Assembly: GCA_934045075.1 (NCBI GenBank) | Contig: OW203725.1 | Location: 3,267,623 to 3,331,622, forward strand | DNA length: 64,000 nucleotides | Source: Yponomeuta sedellus | Lineage: Eukaryota; Arthropoda; Insecta; Lepidoptera; Yponomeutidae | Reading direction: 5' to 3' | In this document: one piece after another, positions 1-11,297 of the stretch | Layout: the number at the start of each line of letters is the position of its first letter | Numbering within the stretch: position 1 is the first letter of the stretch | Made by a program: the position numbers and the translations under genes | The notes under the pieces: model-generated | The model's database searches: none | Told to the model about the DNA's origin: nothing | Seen by the model: the letters and a program-made list of their open reading frames with translations, nothing else

Positions 1-2
1 CT

Positions 3-614
3 TCTCTGACTTTCCACGAGCACATGACGACCCTAGCTAGTGACTGCATGAAAAGGCTCGGTTTTGTTCTGCGTATGGTCAGGGATTTCAAAGATCCAAA
101 AGCTGCTCGACTTTTATACACAGCTTTAGTACGGAGCAAGATCGAAGCCAGTGCCATTGTATGGAATCCACACGAGGCCAAATACATGCTGCTGTTGGAA
201 AAGGTGCAAAAAGCGTTCCTTCGTTTCTTGTACAAGAAAATATACGGATACTACCCGTTTATGTACCCTACTCAGTTCCTGTGCGGAATGCTCGGGTTTA
301 ATACGCTAAGAGTGCGCCGGTGCTGTGAGCAGCTAGTAACAGTATGTCGCATAATCCGGGGCGAATCCGACTGCCCTGAGCTCACACGCCAAGTCTGTAG
401 ACTTGCCGTGCCGGACAACTACGTGCGAGCTCGCAGACACGCCCTGCTGGCGGTGCCAGCGGCGCGTACGGTCGCCCGCAGTCAGTCTCCGCTCGTGCGC
501 GCACTCTCCTCGATCAATTCCCTTCTATCGTCAGCACCAGGGTGTGATCTGTTTGCTGATAAGATGATGAATGTAGCTGAAGAATGTCTGAAATACTGTG
601 AACGAGACGAATGA
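3..614 (+). CDS. C-terminal part of a Jockey-type LINE reverse transcriptase protein
   Basis: The frame is open from the first bases of the window, so the true start lies outside it; the first ATG at 24 is internal. The protein resembles the region after the RT domain of Jockey-like non-LTR retrotransposons: a KRLGF-type helix, an LVRSKIEASAIVW segment, a KVQKAFLRFLY segment and a conserved arginine/cysteine region. The stop is at 612-614. About 140 bp of 3' UTR follow, ending in an (AAAT)n tail at 757-777, the usual 3' end of such elements. It is the 3' end of a LINE, not a host gene. The clade assignment is from family pattern only. Confidence 0.8.
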   Translation, partial: SLTFHEHMTTLASDCMKRLGFVLRMVRDFKDPKAARLLYTALVRSKIEASAIVWNPHEAKYMLLLEKVQKAFLRFLYKKIYGYYPFMYPTQFLCGMLGFNTLRVRRCCEQLVTVCRIIRGESDCPELTRQVCRLAVPDNYVRARRHALLAVPAARTVARSQSPLVRALSSINSLLSSAPGCDLFADKMMNVAEECLKYCERDE

Positions 615-753
615 AAGGATGGTCTAAATTATGTGTAAACTGTATTGGATTTTAATTTTTATTGTATGTTATGTGTATTTTATGTCTAAATTATTAGTAA
701 AATAGTCGCTAATTGTAAAACGAAATAGTCATATGTACTGTAATGTTCTACAA

Positions 754-777
754 TTTAAATAAATAAATAAATAAATT
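754..777 (+). repeat. (AAAT)n tail of the LINE
   Basis: A short AAAT microsatellite follows the LINE 3' UTR and marks its 3' end. Confidence 0.75.
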
Positions 778-1502
778 ACTATGATTGTTATGTAGATAAT
801 CATATGTAACAAACAGCATTACACGTCTTCAGCGAGGTAGTGAGACTTTACCAGTCCTTTGAAAATAGGAAAGGACTTTGCTTTCCGCACTTCTTCTGGC
901 AATGCATTCCACAGTCGAACAGATTGCACAGAGAAAGAAGAGTCGTAGAAATTGGTGCGGTGACATGGGATTTTTAGGAGTAGAGTTTGGGATGAGAGAA
1001 GAGTTAGGCTATGAGAGAAGTGGAGAAATTCAAATCGTTCTTTGAGGTAGTATGGGGTTGCTGGATTGAACAGGATAGAGTAGAGAAGGAACAGTATATG
1101 AGCATTCCGGCGGAGGCGAATCGGGAGCCACTTGAGCTGTGCGCGAAATACGGAGATGTGGTCATATTTGCGTAAACCAAATATAAACCTTATACAGAAA
1201 TTTTGAAGGCGCTCGAGCTTGTTTAATTGCTCCTCGGTGAGGTAAAGATAACAGGTATCGGCGTAGTCGAGAATTGGTAGCAGGAGTGATTGTGCTAACG
1301 CAACCTTAGTAGCAGTGGGAAGAAAGTTACGGAGTCTTCGTAGAGCTCCTGCCGAAGCAAACATCTTCCGACTAACCATCTCCAGCTGGGGCGCCCACGA
1401 TAACTTAGAGTCAATTATGACGCCTACATTTTTCACTAAATTACTAAATGGTATAGTTATTCCATCAAAAATCACTTGTGGCAGCGACTGCTGGTCAACC
1501 CT
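778..1502 (-). mobile_element. 3' fragment of a CR1/L2-like LINE
   Basis: On the minus strand a frame is open from about 1502 to a stop near 819. It encodes the region after the RT active site. Recognisable pieces are NLGVI-like (here NVGVIIDSKLSW), LLLPILDYADTCY, the LERLQNFCIRFIF segment and, near the end, VRLWNALPEEVR, which is typical of CR1/L2/Kiri-type ORF2 C termini. The RT core and endonuclease are missing, so this is a 5'-truncated dead copy. It lies tail to tail with the Jockey-type fragment at 1-777. Confidence 0.75.
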
Positions 1503-1766
1503 TTGGACTTTGTTTTATATGTTTATATTTTATAAACATATAAAAACATATAATTATGTTTATAAAATATTTTATATGTTTATGTTTGTATTATTTATAC
1601 GTTTTATGTTTTATTGTGCTTAAATGTGTAGTGTTAAGTTTTGTTTTTATGCCAAAACGAATGTGTGCGTATGTTCTGGGCAGTCAAGCTCAAAACCGTA
1701 AACATTTAATTTTATATAGTTTCTGATTGTCACCGGTTGTACTCACTTAATAAATAAATGAAATAA
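1503..1766. other. AT-rich spacer
   Basis: Repeated TATGTTTATA-like motifs form weak inverted repeats (1510-1610). I see no gene or identifiable element. Confidence 0.4.
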
Positions 1767-2095
1767 AGAACACTCGTGGCCTAGTTGAACAGAGTGATTG
1801 AAATCAATCACTTGAGTAAAGCAAATCAGGCGCGGTCAGGTGCTGGATGGGTGACCGTCCGGTGACTACCGCTAGAGGCATGTTTCCGAGCGCTTCCGTG
1901 CTTTGCAAAGCACGTTAAGCCGTTGGTGCCGGCTGTCATGTAAAGCCATGTCAAAGGCCTTATGGGCGGTTTGAAGGCCTACCATTCTCTTACAATCCTC
2001 CACTTGGCCCCCGTGGTGGAGTATGGCCTAATCTTCCTGCGACGCAGGAAGAGACCCGTGCCCCAGCAGAGGGGACATACAAGGGTTGATATCGA
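1767..2095 (+). mobile_element. 5S-rRNA-like SINE, near full length
   Basis: The head (1771-1880) has the pattern of the 5S rRNA internal promoter: GTTAAGC-like text (here GTAAAGC), GCGCGGTCAGG and GGATGGGTGACCG. The body begins at CGAGCGCTTCCGTGC and includes GTTGGTGCCGGCTGTCATG. The 3' end reads ACATACAAGGGTTGATATCG. About 30 bp of the middle are missing compared with other copies. I could not find a clear target duplication. Confidence 0.75.
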
Positions 2096-2751
2096 AAATT
2101 AAATTCAAATTTGCTTGATGGAAAATAACTAACACACTAAAGTAATTGATAGAGCCTATAGGATTAACACATTTTAGTGGCAGTGGGCTAGTCATATTTA
2201 CCGAAGAACCAAAAGCCGATGGAGTTCCGAGATTCTAAAGTTGAGGTCACAAGCAAACGAACACACGAATAGAAAATCGACTAGATGATGATAGCAAAGG
2301 GCAGAAATAAGCCCTTAACGTTTCACGTACACTTTTAACTTTACATTGCAGTCAAGATGTATGTATTTCCATACGACCTAACTGCACTCTTATATTTGGA
2401 ATACATATTATAGTGTCTTAATTATTCGTCTCTTGATATGGCATTGAAATATAAGTCAATTATTTTTATTAAATACATTTATCTGTTCCGAGAAAAAGGA
2501 ATTCTGACGTACAGACTGGCGGACGGATGTCAACATTTTCTTAATAGTTGTTGGCACTATTCGTCACCAGCGCAGCTTTTATAAAGTTTCAGTTTATAAT
2601 ACCTTTGCCCTGGGTCACAACTTAAACGGCCTTTGACGCTGCACCAGCGCAGTCAAATGAGCAAACAGCTCGACTTGAAGTGTAGGCTATAAAAGCGCGC
2701 ACTTTTATAGTGATTTAGTTTTAATGACGTGACATGCACGCTCGGTTTTTT
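2096..2751. other. Unassigned intergenic DNA
   Basis: I see no long open frame, no inverted ends and no match to the repeats elsewhere in the window. Confidence 0.4.
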
Positions 2752-3120
2752 ATTCCATGCCATCGACAAAGGCCGAAAAACTGGTGGCCAGCATTTTGTA
2801 CACACCTGATACTTTTAAAAAGTTCACGTAATGTGCGCTTTTAATTTTGTTTTTTTTTGTTTTAATTTTAGATTTTTTTTCATTTCATCACCAAAGCATG
2901 GAAAACTGGTGGCCAGTATTTTGTATCCACCTGATATTTTACTAAAAGTTTACATAGTAAGCGCTTTTAATTTATTTTTCTTTTTATCTTAGTTTAGGTT
3001 TTTTTTTTCATGTCATCGACAAAGGTCGGAAAATTGGTAGCCGGTATCACACCGTACTCATTGATATTTGAAAAAGTTTTCATGTGCTCTTTTTATTTAC
3101 GTTTCTTTTTATAATTTTTG
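2752..3120. repeat. Three-unit tandem array, period about 125 bp
   Basis: Three diverged units start near 2755, 2883 and 3011. Each has a CATCGACAAAGG-like start, CTGGTGGCCAGYATTTTGTA, a CCTGATATTTT-like stretch and a T-rich end. The units differ by substitutions and small indels, so the array is old. Confidence 0.75.
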
Positions 3121-4058
3121 CACGCATAAAGTAGGCAGCATATTATCATAGTTCAAAAGCAGGCCTTCTCTCAGAGAGAAGTGGAGACCATGGATTGATG
3201 ATTTAACGCCTTTATCTTAGCGATTTAAAAATGAGGCAATTGCGAAGCGAGTCCGCCGCGATTGTGACGTAAACGCTGCGACAGTGCTACAATAACGCTT
3301 GCCGTCGCGGCAATATCGTAGAAACTGGCAAAACATTTTTAAATTTTGTTACTTATAAAATTAATTCATAGATAACTGCTGATATAGCGTAAGGAGGTAT
3401 GTGTGTTGTTCAATTTATAGCTGTATGTTTTCTTCCTGAGGATTCACGTTTAGTAATTTTATACAATTCAATAGCCACAATCCCTTGTATGGCGGATACT
3501 TATCAAAAGTTTTACAGAAGACATTTTCCTGGCATATTTGCTGGTTTACCAGCACATATGCCACTACCCTCAGCCATGGCTTGGAAACAAAACAAACCAC
3601 GACTCCCTCCAAAAGCTCCCTCCTCCAGCCTCCAAAAGGCACTTCAAAAGTAAAAAGTATCGCCCAACTGCCAATTCCGATTCGATACCGACTCGATGGC
3701 ATCTCGAGAACATCTCGTTTCGAGTGCGGGATGAAACGTGACGCGCCGCGCCTCCAGCCAGTGTTACTCGAGTGGTTCGCTTGTTTAAAAAACAAAAAGA
3801 GAACGGCCAAGGTTGAGTCGGCTTAGAGACATTGGGTCGGTTTCCGAATTGAGAATTGCACTAAGTCTTGTCACGATCTTTTCAGGGAAATTCGAACAGA
3901 CAACACTACAGTAAACTTCTTACCCTCGGTTTCTCGTAAACTAATATGCTGTAAATCTACTTTTAACTGATGTCGGTCGGCCAAAGTGCATACGAAAAAA
4001 GCAACTTACAGTTGTTAACAGAAGATTAACAGCTTGTTAGTGTACGAAAAACCGGGGG
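3121..4058. other. Mostly unassigned; SINE-body and palindrome-related traces
   Basis: 3155-3190 matches the CTCTCAGAGAGAA part of a lepidopteran SINE body on the minus strand. 3832-3950 shares GGGTCGGTTTCCGAATTGAG and an AAATTCGAACAGACA-like stretch with the palindrome at 4059-5060, so it may be an older copy of that element. Several overlapping open frames lie at 3399-3826 on both strands, but none has recognisable content. Confidence 0.4.
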
Positions 4059-5060
4059 TTAGTCTGTTCAAAGTCCTTCATTAACAGAGTTTACATAATT
4101 ACCAAAAAAAACCTCTAACACATGTTTTGTACTGGCTATAATTTTGGACATGGTTGTCATGTGAATAATAATTTATATTCTAGTAGACCTTTCGGCATAA
4201 AGTGTACTTTACACAATTTTGAACTGCGTCTCAGGCAATCTTAATATTGACCTATAACAATACATAGCTCTATTGCTATGCTCACTAACAGAGTGGGATG
4301 ATTAAATAGATTATCGACGGAACTATGGGTCGGTTTCCGAATTGAGAAGAGAAACACAATGAGCAGATTGAATACATTATCTACGGAGGTATGGGCTGGT
4401 TTCTATAAGTATTTTACTAAATCAATAGTTTACTGTACTGCTGTCTCTTCGAATTTCTCAGAAAAGAGCGTTACAGGACGTTATTTAAGTATTTACTTAG
4501 GGCCTGTTTCATAATCTGCAAATAAAGTTCCGGATAAGCTATCCGCAACCAGGGCTGCCGTTTGTTCTAAATTTAAATAAATATTCCTATATTGCATGTG
4601 TTCGTTTATGGCTTCAAATTTAGAACAAACAGCAGCTCTGGTTGCGGATAGCTTATCCGGAACTTTATTTGCAAATTGTGAAACAGGCCCTAAGTAAATA
4701 CTTAAATAACGTCCTGTCACGCTCTTTTCTGAGAAATTCGAAGAGACAGCAGTACAGTAAACTATTGATTTAGTAAAATACTTATAGAAACCAGCCCATA
4801 CCTCCGTAGATAATGTATTTAATCTGCTCATTGTGTTTGTGGGCATAGCAACAGAGCTATGTAGGGTTATAGGTAAAAATCTTGCCTGGGACGCGGTTAA
4901 AAAAATGTGTAAAGTACACTTTGTGCGGAAAGGGCTACTGTAACGTAAAGGAATATTCAAATGACAATGATGCCTGGAATTAAAGCCAGTACAATGCATG
5001 AGCTCCATGTTTTAAAATAATTATGTAAACTCTGTTAATTAAGGACGTTGAAAAGACTAA
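4059..5060. mobile_element. 1-kb fold-back element (palindrome)
   Basis: The left arm from TTAGTCTGTTCAAAGTCC reads as the reverse complement of the right arm ending near 5060. The outer arms are diverged, and the left one carries extra sequence at about 4285-4352. The inner arms (4353-4572 and 4614-4834) look roughly 97% alike by eye. The centre at 4499-4689 has its own ends, GGGCCTGTTTCATAATC and GTGAAACAGGCCC, like a small inverted-repeat element inside the larger one. No transposase is visible, so it is probably non-autonomous. Confidence 0.75.
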
Positions 5061-5139
5061 ATGAAAAGTTTTATTGTTAATTTTTTCTCCAAAATTATCT
5101 AGATTTTTAAATGGACACCTATTTTGACTTGTAACGTTT

Positions 5140-5192
5140 ATTAAGCCGCAGTTTATGTGCTACTTTGAATAAAACCTTTTCATTTCATTTCG
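5140..5192 (+). mobile_element. LINE 3' end with (CATTT)n
   Basis: AATAAAACCTTTTCATTTCATTTCG has the form of a short-tandem-repeat LINE 3' end. No coding part is attached. Confidence 0.5.
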
Positions 5193-5559
5193 TAGGCCTC
5201 TTCTCTTTCACACCAACCCAGCCGGTTCTTTTCTAGTATCGTCCAATGTTTCCCAGTCGCTTTCATAATGTAGTCAACCTACCGGGCTCATGGTCTGCCT
5301 ACCAAAAGCCTTGCTACTATTCAGTGGCTCCCTTAGTCTAAGGGCCGTCCGCCGTTGCTGCTCAATCAAATGCCATGCCCATCCCTTAGAGTATATTAAT
5401 ACTCTAAGGTTATAAATACTTTAAGAGTGTAAGTACTCTAAGTGTCACGTACATCTTCGCAGATGTTCCTGAAATATTACCAAACGATAGTAAGAGAATT
5501 TCCAGTTTGTTAATATTTATTTTGCTAGTGAAAAAATAGTTGGTTGGAAGAAATCCGTC

Positions 5560-5680
5560 TATGGTTCCCTGGAAGAAATTGCTTTTAGTAATACGGCTGC
5601 CATTTGTACTATATTTTATATAATTTCTGTTACTGTAAATTTTGTGTACAATAAAGAATATTCTATCTATCTATCTACTC
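5560..5680 (+). mobile_element. LINE 3' end with (CTAT)n
   Basis: ACAATAAAGAATATTCTATC is followed by CTATC repeats. Similar ends occur at 19865-19900 and, reversed, at 44283-44330. Confidence 0.5.
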
Positions 5681-6592
5681 GTATCTTGGTAACAGCACGG
5701 AGATCTTTTCTACTTTTAAATACATGAAAACAATTAAACATATGAAGTTAATCGGGTTCATTGCGAGTAGCAAATCCTATTGAGAGCTTACTTCAGCAAA
5801 AACCTTAAGTTCTTGTAAATATTTATTATCTCTCATTTTAGATGGGAACCCTAAAACGGAAAGCGAATGAGAGACGCACTTGGAAGCGGTCTGTGAAGTT
5901 CATAAGGTAGTATTTGAGCACCCCACCTCAGTGAAATTCCAACACAGAATCAAAAGAATAATGATTACAGAATCTAAGATTACCAGACAGATCGTAGCTC
6001 GGTTGTGATACTACGTGGCTACGAAATAATTGCTACGACGTAGCAAGATACGTAGCACAATAATTCGTAACGAATTGTTTCATATTGAATTTTACGCAGA
6101 CATAAATTTAGGAAGACCCTTTCTACCCGTTACTTACTATATTTGAAGAGACCTGTCAGGATCGTGGCTATTGGCAAGCCCTGATCGCTGCTTACCCCAC
6201 CAGAATACAGGTGTGAGTTTATATGTGAATGTACTCGTATGTAAAATATTTCTATGTACAGTTATACAAGTCCCAAAAAGTATTTTGGACAAAATTTGCT
6301 CAGAAATGAATTTGGGAGGACCCTTTCTACCCAATTACTTGCTATATTTGTCATGCACACTGCCCGCCCTAATGACAAGGGTGTTTGAATGCCTTCGAAT
6401 TTTCGGTTTGTAAGTTATGGACATGTTTTGACTATAAAATATGCTTAGAGTGGGAGTATATTGACCGCTCAAATTCTGGGAAAGTTCGAGCTTTTGAGTC
6501 TGTAAATTAGTAGAGAGTGTTTGAACCCATGAACGACTTTTGTTTTAACTTTACGTAAATTACTGGATTTGTAGTAGCAATTTATCTTGCTT
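5681..6592. other. Unassigned; one direct repeat
   Basis: Two diverged copies of a segment of about 43 bp (GACCCTTTCTACCC core) lie at 6102-6144 and 6301-6344. Nothing else is recognisable. Confidence 0.4.
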
Positions 6593-6603
6593 ACGCTGAT
6601 GTT

Positions 6604-6846
6604 CCGTGCTTCGCAAGGCACGTTAAGCCGTTGGTGCCGGCTGTCATATAATGGCAGTCGTTAAGCCATGTCAGAGGCCCTATGGGCGGCTTGATAACTT
6701 CTGACAGTAAGACCCACTGTCTTACAATCCTCCACCAACCCGGACTTGGCCCCCGTGGTGGAGTATGGCCTAACCTTCCTACTATGTAGGAAGAGACCCG
6801 TGCCCCAGCAGTGGGGACAACAAGGGTTGATAACGTACGTAACGTA
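6604..6846 (+). mobile_element. 5S-SINE family copy lacking the 5S head
   Basis: The copy starts inside the CGCTTCCGTGCTTCGCAAGG region and runs to GGGTTGATAACG. It is flanked by an exact 11-bp duplication, ACGCTGATGTT (6593-6603 and 6847-6857), which shows insertion by target-primed retrotransposition. Confidence 0.85.
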
Positions 6847-6857
6847 ACGCTGATGTT

Positions 6858-7608
6858 AAAAATCGTGAAAAAACATAATGCTACACTATGCAACGTGTAC
6901 ACTATGCAGAACGTATATTATTCGTTGAAAATCTTTATTAAACGACCACTTAGTTTCTAAAACATATTTCTTTATCTTTTTTTGGTGGGTACAATAAAAA
7001 CATCTAATCTAATGTAAACTTATTCTTTAAGATTTTAACTTAAATTTATTATGATTTTAAATGTAGCCTCTATTTTTTTGGAACAAAACAAAGATTAACA
7101 ACATCTTTTCACGACAGATTTATCTAATATCAATAATAACATTCAGTAGAACTCGCACCATGTCTGTAAGTAATAAAAACGCGGACAATATTTTGACTTT
7201 CAGAGCTTTTTACAACGATGAATCAAATAACATTGTTGTCAAATCTTGACGTGGGTCAGCTGCCAGTGCCACAAAAATGATGTATCGTCATTTGTTACGC
7301 AAAATATTATAATAGTGAGTTAGGTAAAACGGGAGAAGAGTGAAACATTTAAAAAATGTTTTTGGGACAGATCAACGGTTAAAATAATATGCCCGTAGCA
7401 AAATATAACGTGAACAATATTATGAACGATACAAAAATACGAAACGATTGACAGAAGAAAGAGATTGAACAATTAGTTGACTCTCGTTCACAATTGCAGT
7501 AAATATGTGTTTGAGTGTCATTTTATAATTTTCGTGCTACTTTATAGACGTATGTGTATCTAATATATATCTGTATTATATAAGTAGTTAATCTAGGTTA
7601 TGTAAAAA
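6858..7608. other. Unassigned AT-rich DNA
   Basis: No element or gene recognised. Confidence 0.4.
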
Positions 7609-7911
7609 GGCGCGATCGTGGCCTAGCCGGACTGAGTGATTCGAATCAATCACTTGAGTTAAGCAACAACAGGCACGATCAGGTGCAGAATTAGTGAGTG
7701 GCATTTTTTTCAAGCGCTTCCGTGCTTTGCAAGGCACGTTAAGCTGTTGGTGCCGGCTGTCATGTAATGTCACGGCAGTCGCTAAGCCATGTCAGAGGCC
7801 TTATGGCCGGGTTGATAACTTCTGACAGTAAGGCTCGCCACTGTCGTACAATCCTCCACCAACCCGGACTTGGCCCCCGTGGTGGAGTATGGCCTAAACT
7901 TCCTGCGATGC
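7609..7911 (+). mobile_element. 5S-SINE copy, 3' truncated
   Basis: It has the head (GTTAAGCAACAACAGGC) with a gap where GGATGGGTGACCG should be, then the usual body to CTTCCTGCGATGC, where it stops. Confidence 0.75.
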
Positions 7912-7979
7912 TTAGTTTATATGTAACAGTTTTTTATGTAAATTTGTGGCCGGGAGTAATATTAACTTCCAGTAATCAT

Positions 7980-8187
7980 ATCTCGCGAAGAACCGTCAAC
8001 CGTTGGAGTAAATGTGTTCTTGAGTGGAGACCGCGACTCGGCAAACGTCTGCGACTAGGTGGGATGACGATCTGCGAAAAACTTCATGCTGATGCGGCAA
8101 GCTGAAGACAGGGCGCTATAGCGCTCATTAGGAGAGGGCTATGTCCAGCAGTGGACTAACATATAGCCTGAAGAAGAAGAAGAAGAA
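7980..8187 (+). mobile_element. RTE-like LINE 3' fragment
   Basis: The end of the coding part reads WRPRLGKR-like, typical of RTE C termini. It is followed by GGCTATGTCCAGCAGTGGAC and a (GAA)n tail. Related 3' ends are at 23930-24085 and 53040-53180. Confidence 0.65.
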
Positions 8188-8224
8188 TTATGTTATTAGA
8201 TCTTAGAGTGTACGTGGGACACTC

Positions 8225-8815
8225 AAAAAGTTTTGGGAAACTAAAAAACTAACTTCTATGAAAAAAAAAATTTTATTAAATCATTTCATTTCATTTCATT
8301 TCAAAGATCTCTCCACCAGCCTCTATACAAAGTTTCATGCGTCTGAACCAATTTTCAAAACATTTTTTCCAGTCCTCCGCAGACACCTCTTCCACGGCCT
8401 TCTCAAACGCTGCTAGCGCGTCTTCCGGCAATGAAAACTGTATCCCTTTGAGCTGATTTTTAATTTTAGGGAATAAAAAGAAGTCACGAGGAGCCAAATC
8501 ATGACTGTAAGGAGGGTGTCCCAAGACTCTGACCGGTGTGGAGTCCAGGAAGTTCCTCGTTTTGATCGCGGGCGCGTTGTCGTGGAGCACGGTGTTCAAT
8601 TCAGAAAAATATTCTGGCAGGCATTTTGTGCTATACCATTCAGCGTTGATGCTGCTTTGGTCTCGAAGTGGAATTGAAATTAGGTACATCGTCAAAGTAA
8701 AGAATCTAGCGATCAAAGTTTTTTCACATTTGAAATCGTAAAAAATCATAGCACGAAAATGTTCTCGATGCAGATGCATTTTTGAATGAGACAAGAAAAA
8801 TTTAATTGGCTCTCA
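8225..8815 (-). pseudogene. Internally deleted mariner transposase
   Basis: The minus-strand frame 8794-8291 (167 codons) starts with a mariner N-terminal segment (HREHFRAMIFYDFK) and after a short unrelated stretch runs into the C-terminal catalytic half. It keeps the second aspartate in LHDNAP and the third in a SHDLAPRDFFLFP motif. The helix-turn-helix region and the first catalytic aspartate are lost, so it cannot encode an active enzyme. Terminal repeats are not clear; the outer limits given are approximate. The frame is still open, which suggests a recent deletion. Confidence 0.8.
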
Positions 8816-9422
8816 AAAAAATGCGGAGAGAAATATTTGAAAAAAGGAACAGTAGTATTTTTACTTTTAAATTATCGACGTTTTCAAAACAATTCGCGAA
8901 AGAAAGAATCTGTTACATAGGCTGAATCGAAAACCATTTCGAGGTTTTTATCCAAATAGCAGTATTTTCAATGTTAGAGCTAATAAAATCAAAAGATGGG
9001 CTTTATTTTCTGAAATTTAAATTTGTTATCAAACTGCTGCGTGACGTCATACGACGGTTACAGTACTCTGTAGGCAGCAGACTAAAATTTATAGGTATAC
9101 TGTGAACACAATATCCAGATCGAGCTGTCAAAATTTGCTGACAGCGTAGAGGGAGTAAAACTATAGAGCAAGCCACAGCGCACACATACAAGTTTTAAAT
9201 GAAACAAACTTCGTAGCGATCATGGGTGAGAAAGAGATAGAGTAAACAGCAAAAGTGTAACTACTTTTTTTGTTTGCCCCCAGTGTCAAGTTGACGTTTC
9301 TGGGGGCAAACAAACGACAAGATTTTGAAAATATAATCATATTTAACGCTACGCTAGCCGTTTCGAAGAGCAACCGTGTATTTGTGAAATGATATATTAA
9401 AAGTGATCTGAATAGAGAAAGT

Positions 9423-9493
9423 ATGGTGAATTGTAGTGTACTCGTATGCAGAAATCGTTAAGAAAGAGCTTTGGGGGAAGTTTCCTTTCATAG
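9423..9493 (+). pseudogene. THAP-type first exon, copy 1 (stop inside)
   Basis: The frame begins MVNCSVLVCRNR and ends GEVSFHR just before a GTAAGT donor at 9494. The C-x4-C spacing and the SFHR end fit the start of a THAP zinc finger. A TAA stop at codon 13 breaks it; the copy at 12079 has CAA there. Confidence 0.75.
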
Positions 9494-10368
9494 GTAAGTA
9501 ATGATTGTATTTCAATTATTGTTAAGCCCAAAGTTGCCTTAAGTTGAGTATTTTAGTTAAGTTTCAACTAGTAGCTTTGCAACTAGTCCGCAAGAAAAGC
9601 AATTTAATAGAGTTTACTTTCCTAACCTAAAAAACCGAAAAGTGAAAAAATGTTGCCATCCGTTTATGTCGAAAATCCCGATCATTACATAAGTATTCCC
9701 TAAGAAGGCTGCTAAAAAAACAGTACGTTTTCAAAACCTTTGTTTTATTACTTTAAAGTAAACAATCGATTAAACATAAACACACAATTTTTAGGTTTTT
9801 ATTTATCCCCGTAAAGGGTTTTACTGTAATGTTAATATAATTGCTCTTGTTTAAGAAAAATCCACACAACACCCATAGCGCTTAATATGTTGTTTTGCCA
9901 AAAGTGTGCCGTTTACAGTTTCATTGCTCAGTCTATTTGGGATCTTTGTTTTAATAAGATTGACTGAACTGAAGCAGCGTTCATAATCTGTGTCACAAAT
10001 ACGAGTAACCGGTAACGCCTAACATTAGTTACATTTACCTTAAGGGTTGGTACTTAGTAAGTAAAAGAAAAAATAGTGACGTGCTATGTTGGTATTAGTA
10101 ATTTGGTTGAATGAAATCTAAAAAAAGTCGTATGTTTACGTACGATTTCTGCCCCTGGATCGTACATGCAAAATAAATGTAAAACATCGTATAAATACGA
10201 TTTAAATCGTAAATCTGGTAACGCTGCGTGATCATTACTTAACTCGAAGTCCCAGACTTCGACGGCTTGTCCTTGTACAAATATTAAGTTACAAACGTAA
10301 TCAAAATATATTATGAATCTTTAATACTTAATGTATCGTTATTAAAAATCAATATACCTAAAACTATA

Positions 10369-10466
10369 ACCCGGGCTTGGCCCCTGCGGTGGAGTATGGC
10401 CTTACCTTCCTGCGGTGCAGGAAGAGACCCGTGCCCCAGGGATAAGAACATACAAGGGTTGATATC
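10369..10466 (+). mobile_element. 5S-SINE 3' fragment
   Basis: It runs from GGGCTTGGCCCC to GGGTTGATATCG and is nested in the P-like copy 1. Confidence 0.7.
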
Positions 10467-11297
10467 GAAATTTATAATCAAAACAATAGACACAGAAACA
10501 TTACGGCTACAGCACTGAATTATCAAATATAATATCCTGATGCTTTGTTAGATAGCTGCATCGCCTTCCTATGTGACTTGTTGCCCATATAATTTTTCAG
10601 CATTCATTCCACTCAGCAGAAAATGTGTCGACTCGAATTTATCGCAAGAACCCTTTCGGTCTTTTTGTGCATTCTGCCGCAAGCACTGTGCCCTTGAATT
10701 CAGTATAGAATTCAAATTTGAATTTGTATCAATGAATCTCGTACAATCCCGTCTAGCCGCGATTGTTTATTAGGTAAAACGTAATTACCTTATTTCCCTA
10801 ATAAATAATCGACCCGTTCAATGTACAACTATGTATGAGTATCGCGAATAATAAGCAATACTAAAGTTATTACTTATTATGTTTTAATGTATAACAATAT
10901 TTATTAATATTAGCAATGTTTCTATTCCAGATTTCTTCAAAATAGTCCTTGTCTGGAAAAATGGGTGCTAGCATTCTAAGAGAGAACTGGTCACCTACAT
11001 CAAATGCTCGAATATGCTCTCTACATTTCGACAAAATGACAATTGTTTATAAAACGTTGGTTACGTTTTACAAACAATTGTCAGACGTGTATGATTAATA
11101 AAATTCAAAACTAAATCTGCATTTTTATTCATGGCCTATGAACGACTGAAATATTTTGCCCCACATTATGGTAATTCACTTTTACTGTGGCAACATACAC
11201 GCACACAAAGAAATAATATTCACCGACGTAAAATCGGTTACACTGTGCCTTGATCTATAGTTCTACTCTATCTACGGCTGACAGACACGTAGTATCT

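Larger units (their letters stand above)
9145..11276 (+). mobile_element. P-element-like (THAP) DNA transposon, copy 1
   Basis: The left end CGTAGAGGGAGTAAAACTAT and the right end, read reversed, CGTAGATAGAGTAGAACTAT form inverted ends (about 29 of 34 positions match). The exact 8-bp duplication GCTGACAG lies at 9137-9144 and 11277-11284. An 8-bp duplication, about 31-bp inverted ends and a THAP-type DNA-binding domain are hallmarks of the P superfamily. The first exon (9423-9493) is broken by a stop. No transposase catalytic region is visible in the remaining sequence, and a SINE fragment sits at 10369-10466. Confidence 0.85.

Noticed and set aside
1771..1880. 5S rRNA gene
   Set aside because: Only the internal promoter region is similar; the termini differ and it continues into a SINE body.
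3399..3826. Overlapping open frames on both strands
   Set aside because: Four frames overlap on two strands with no motif, no splice context and odd composition. Most likely chance.
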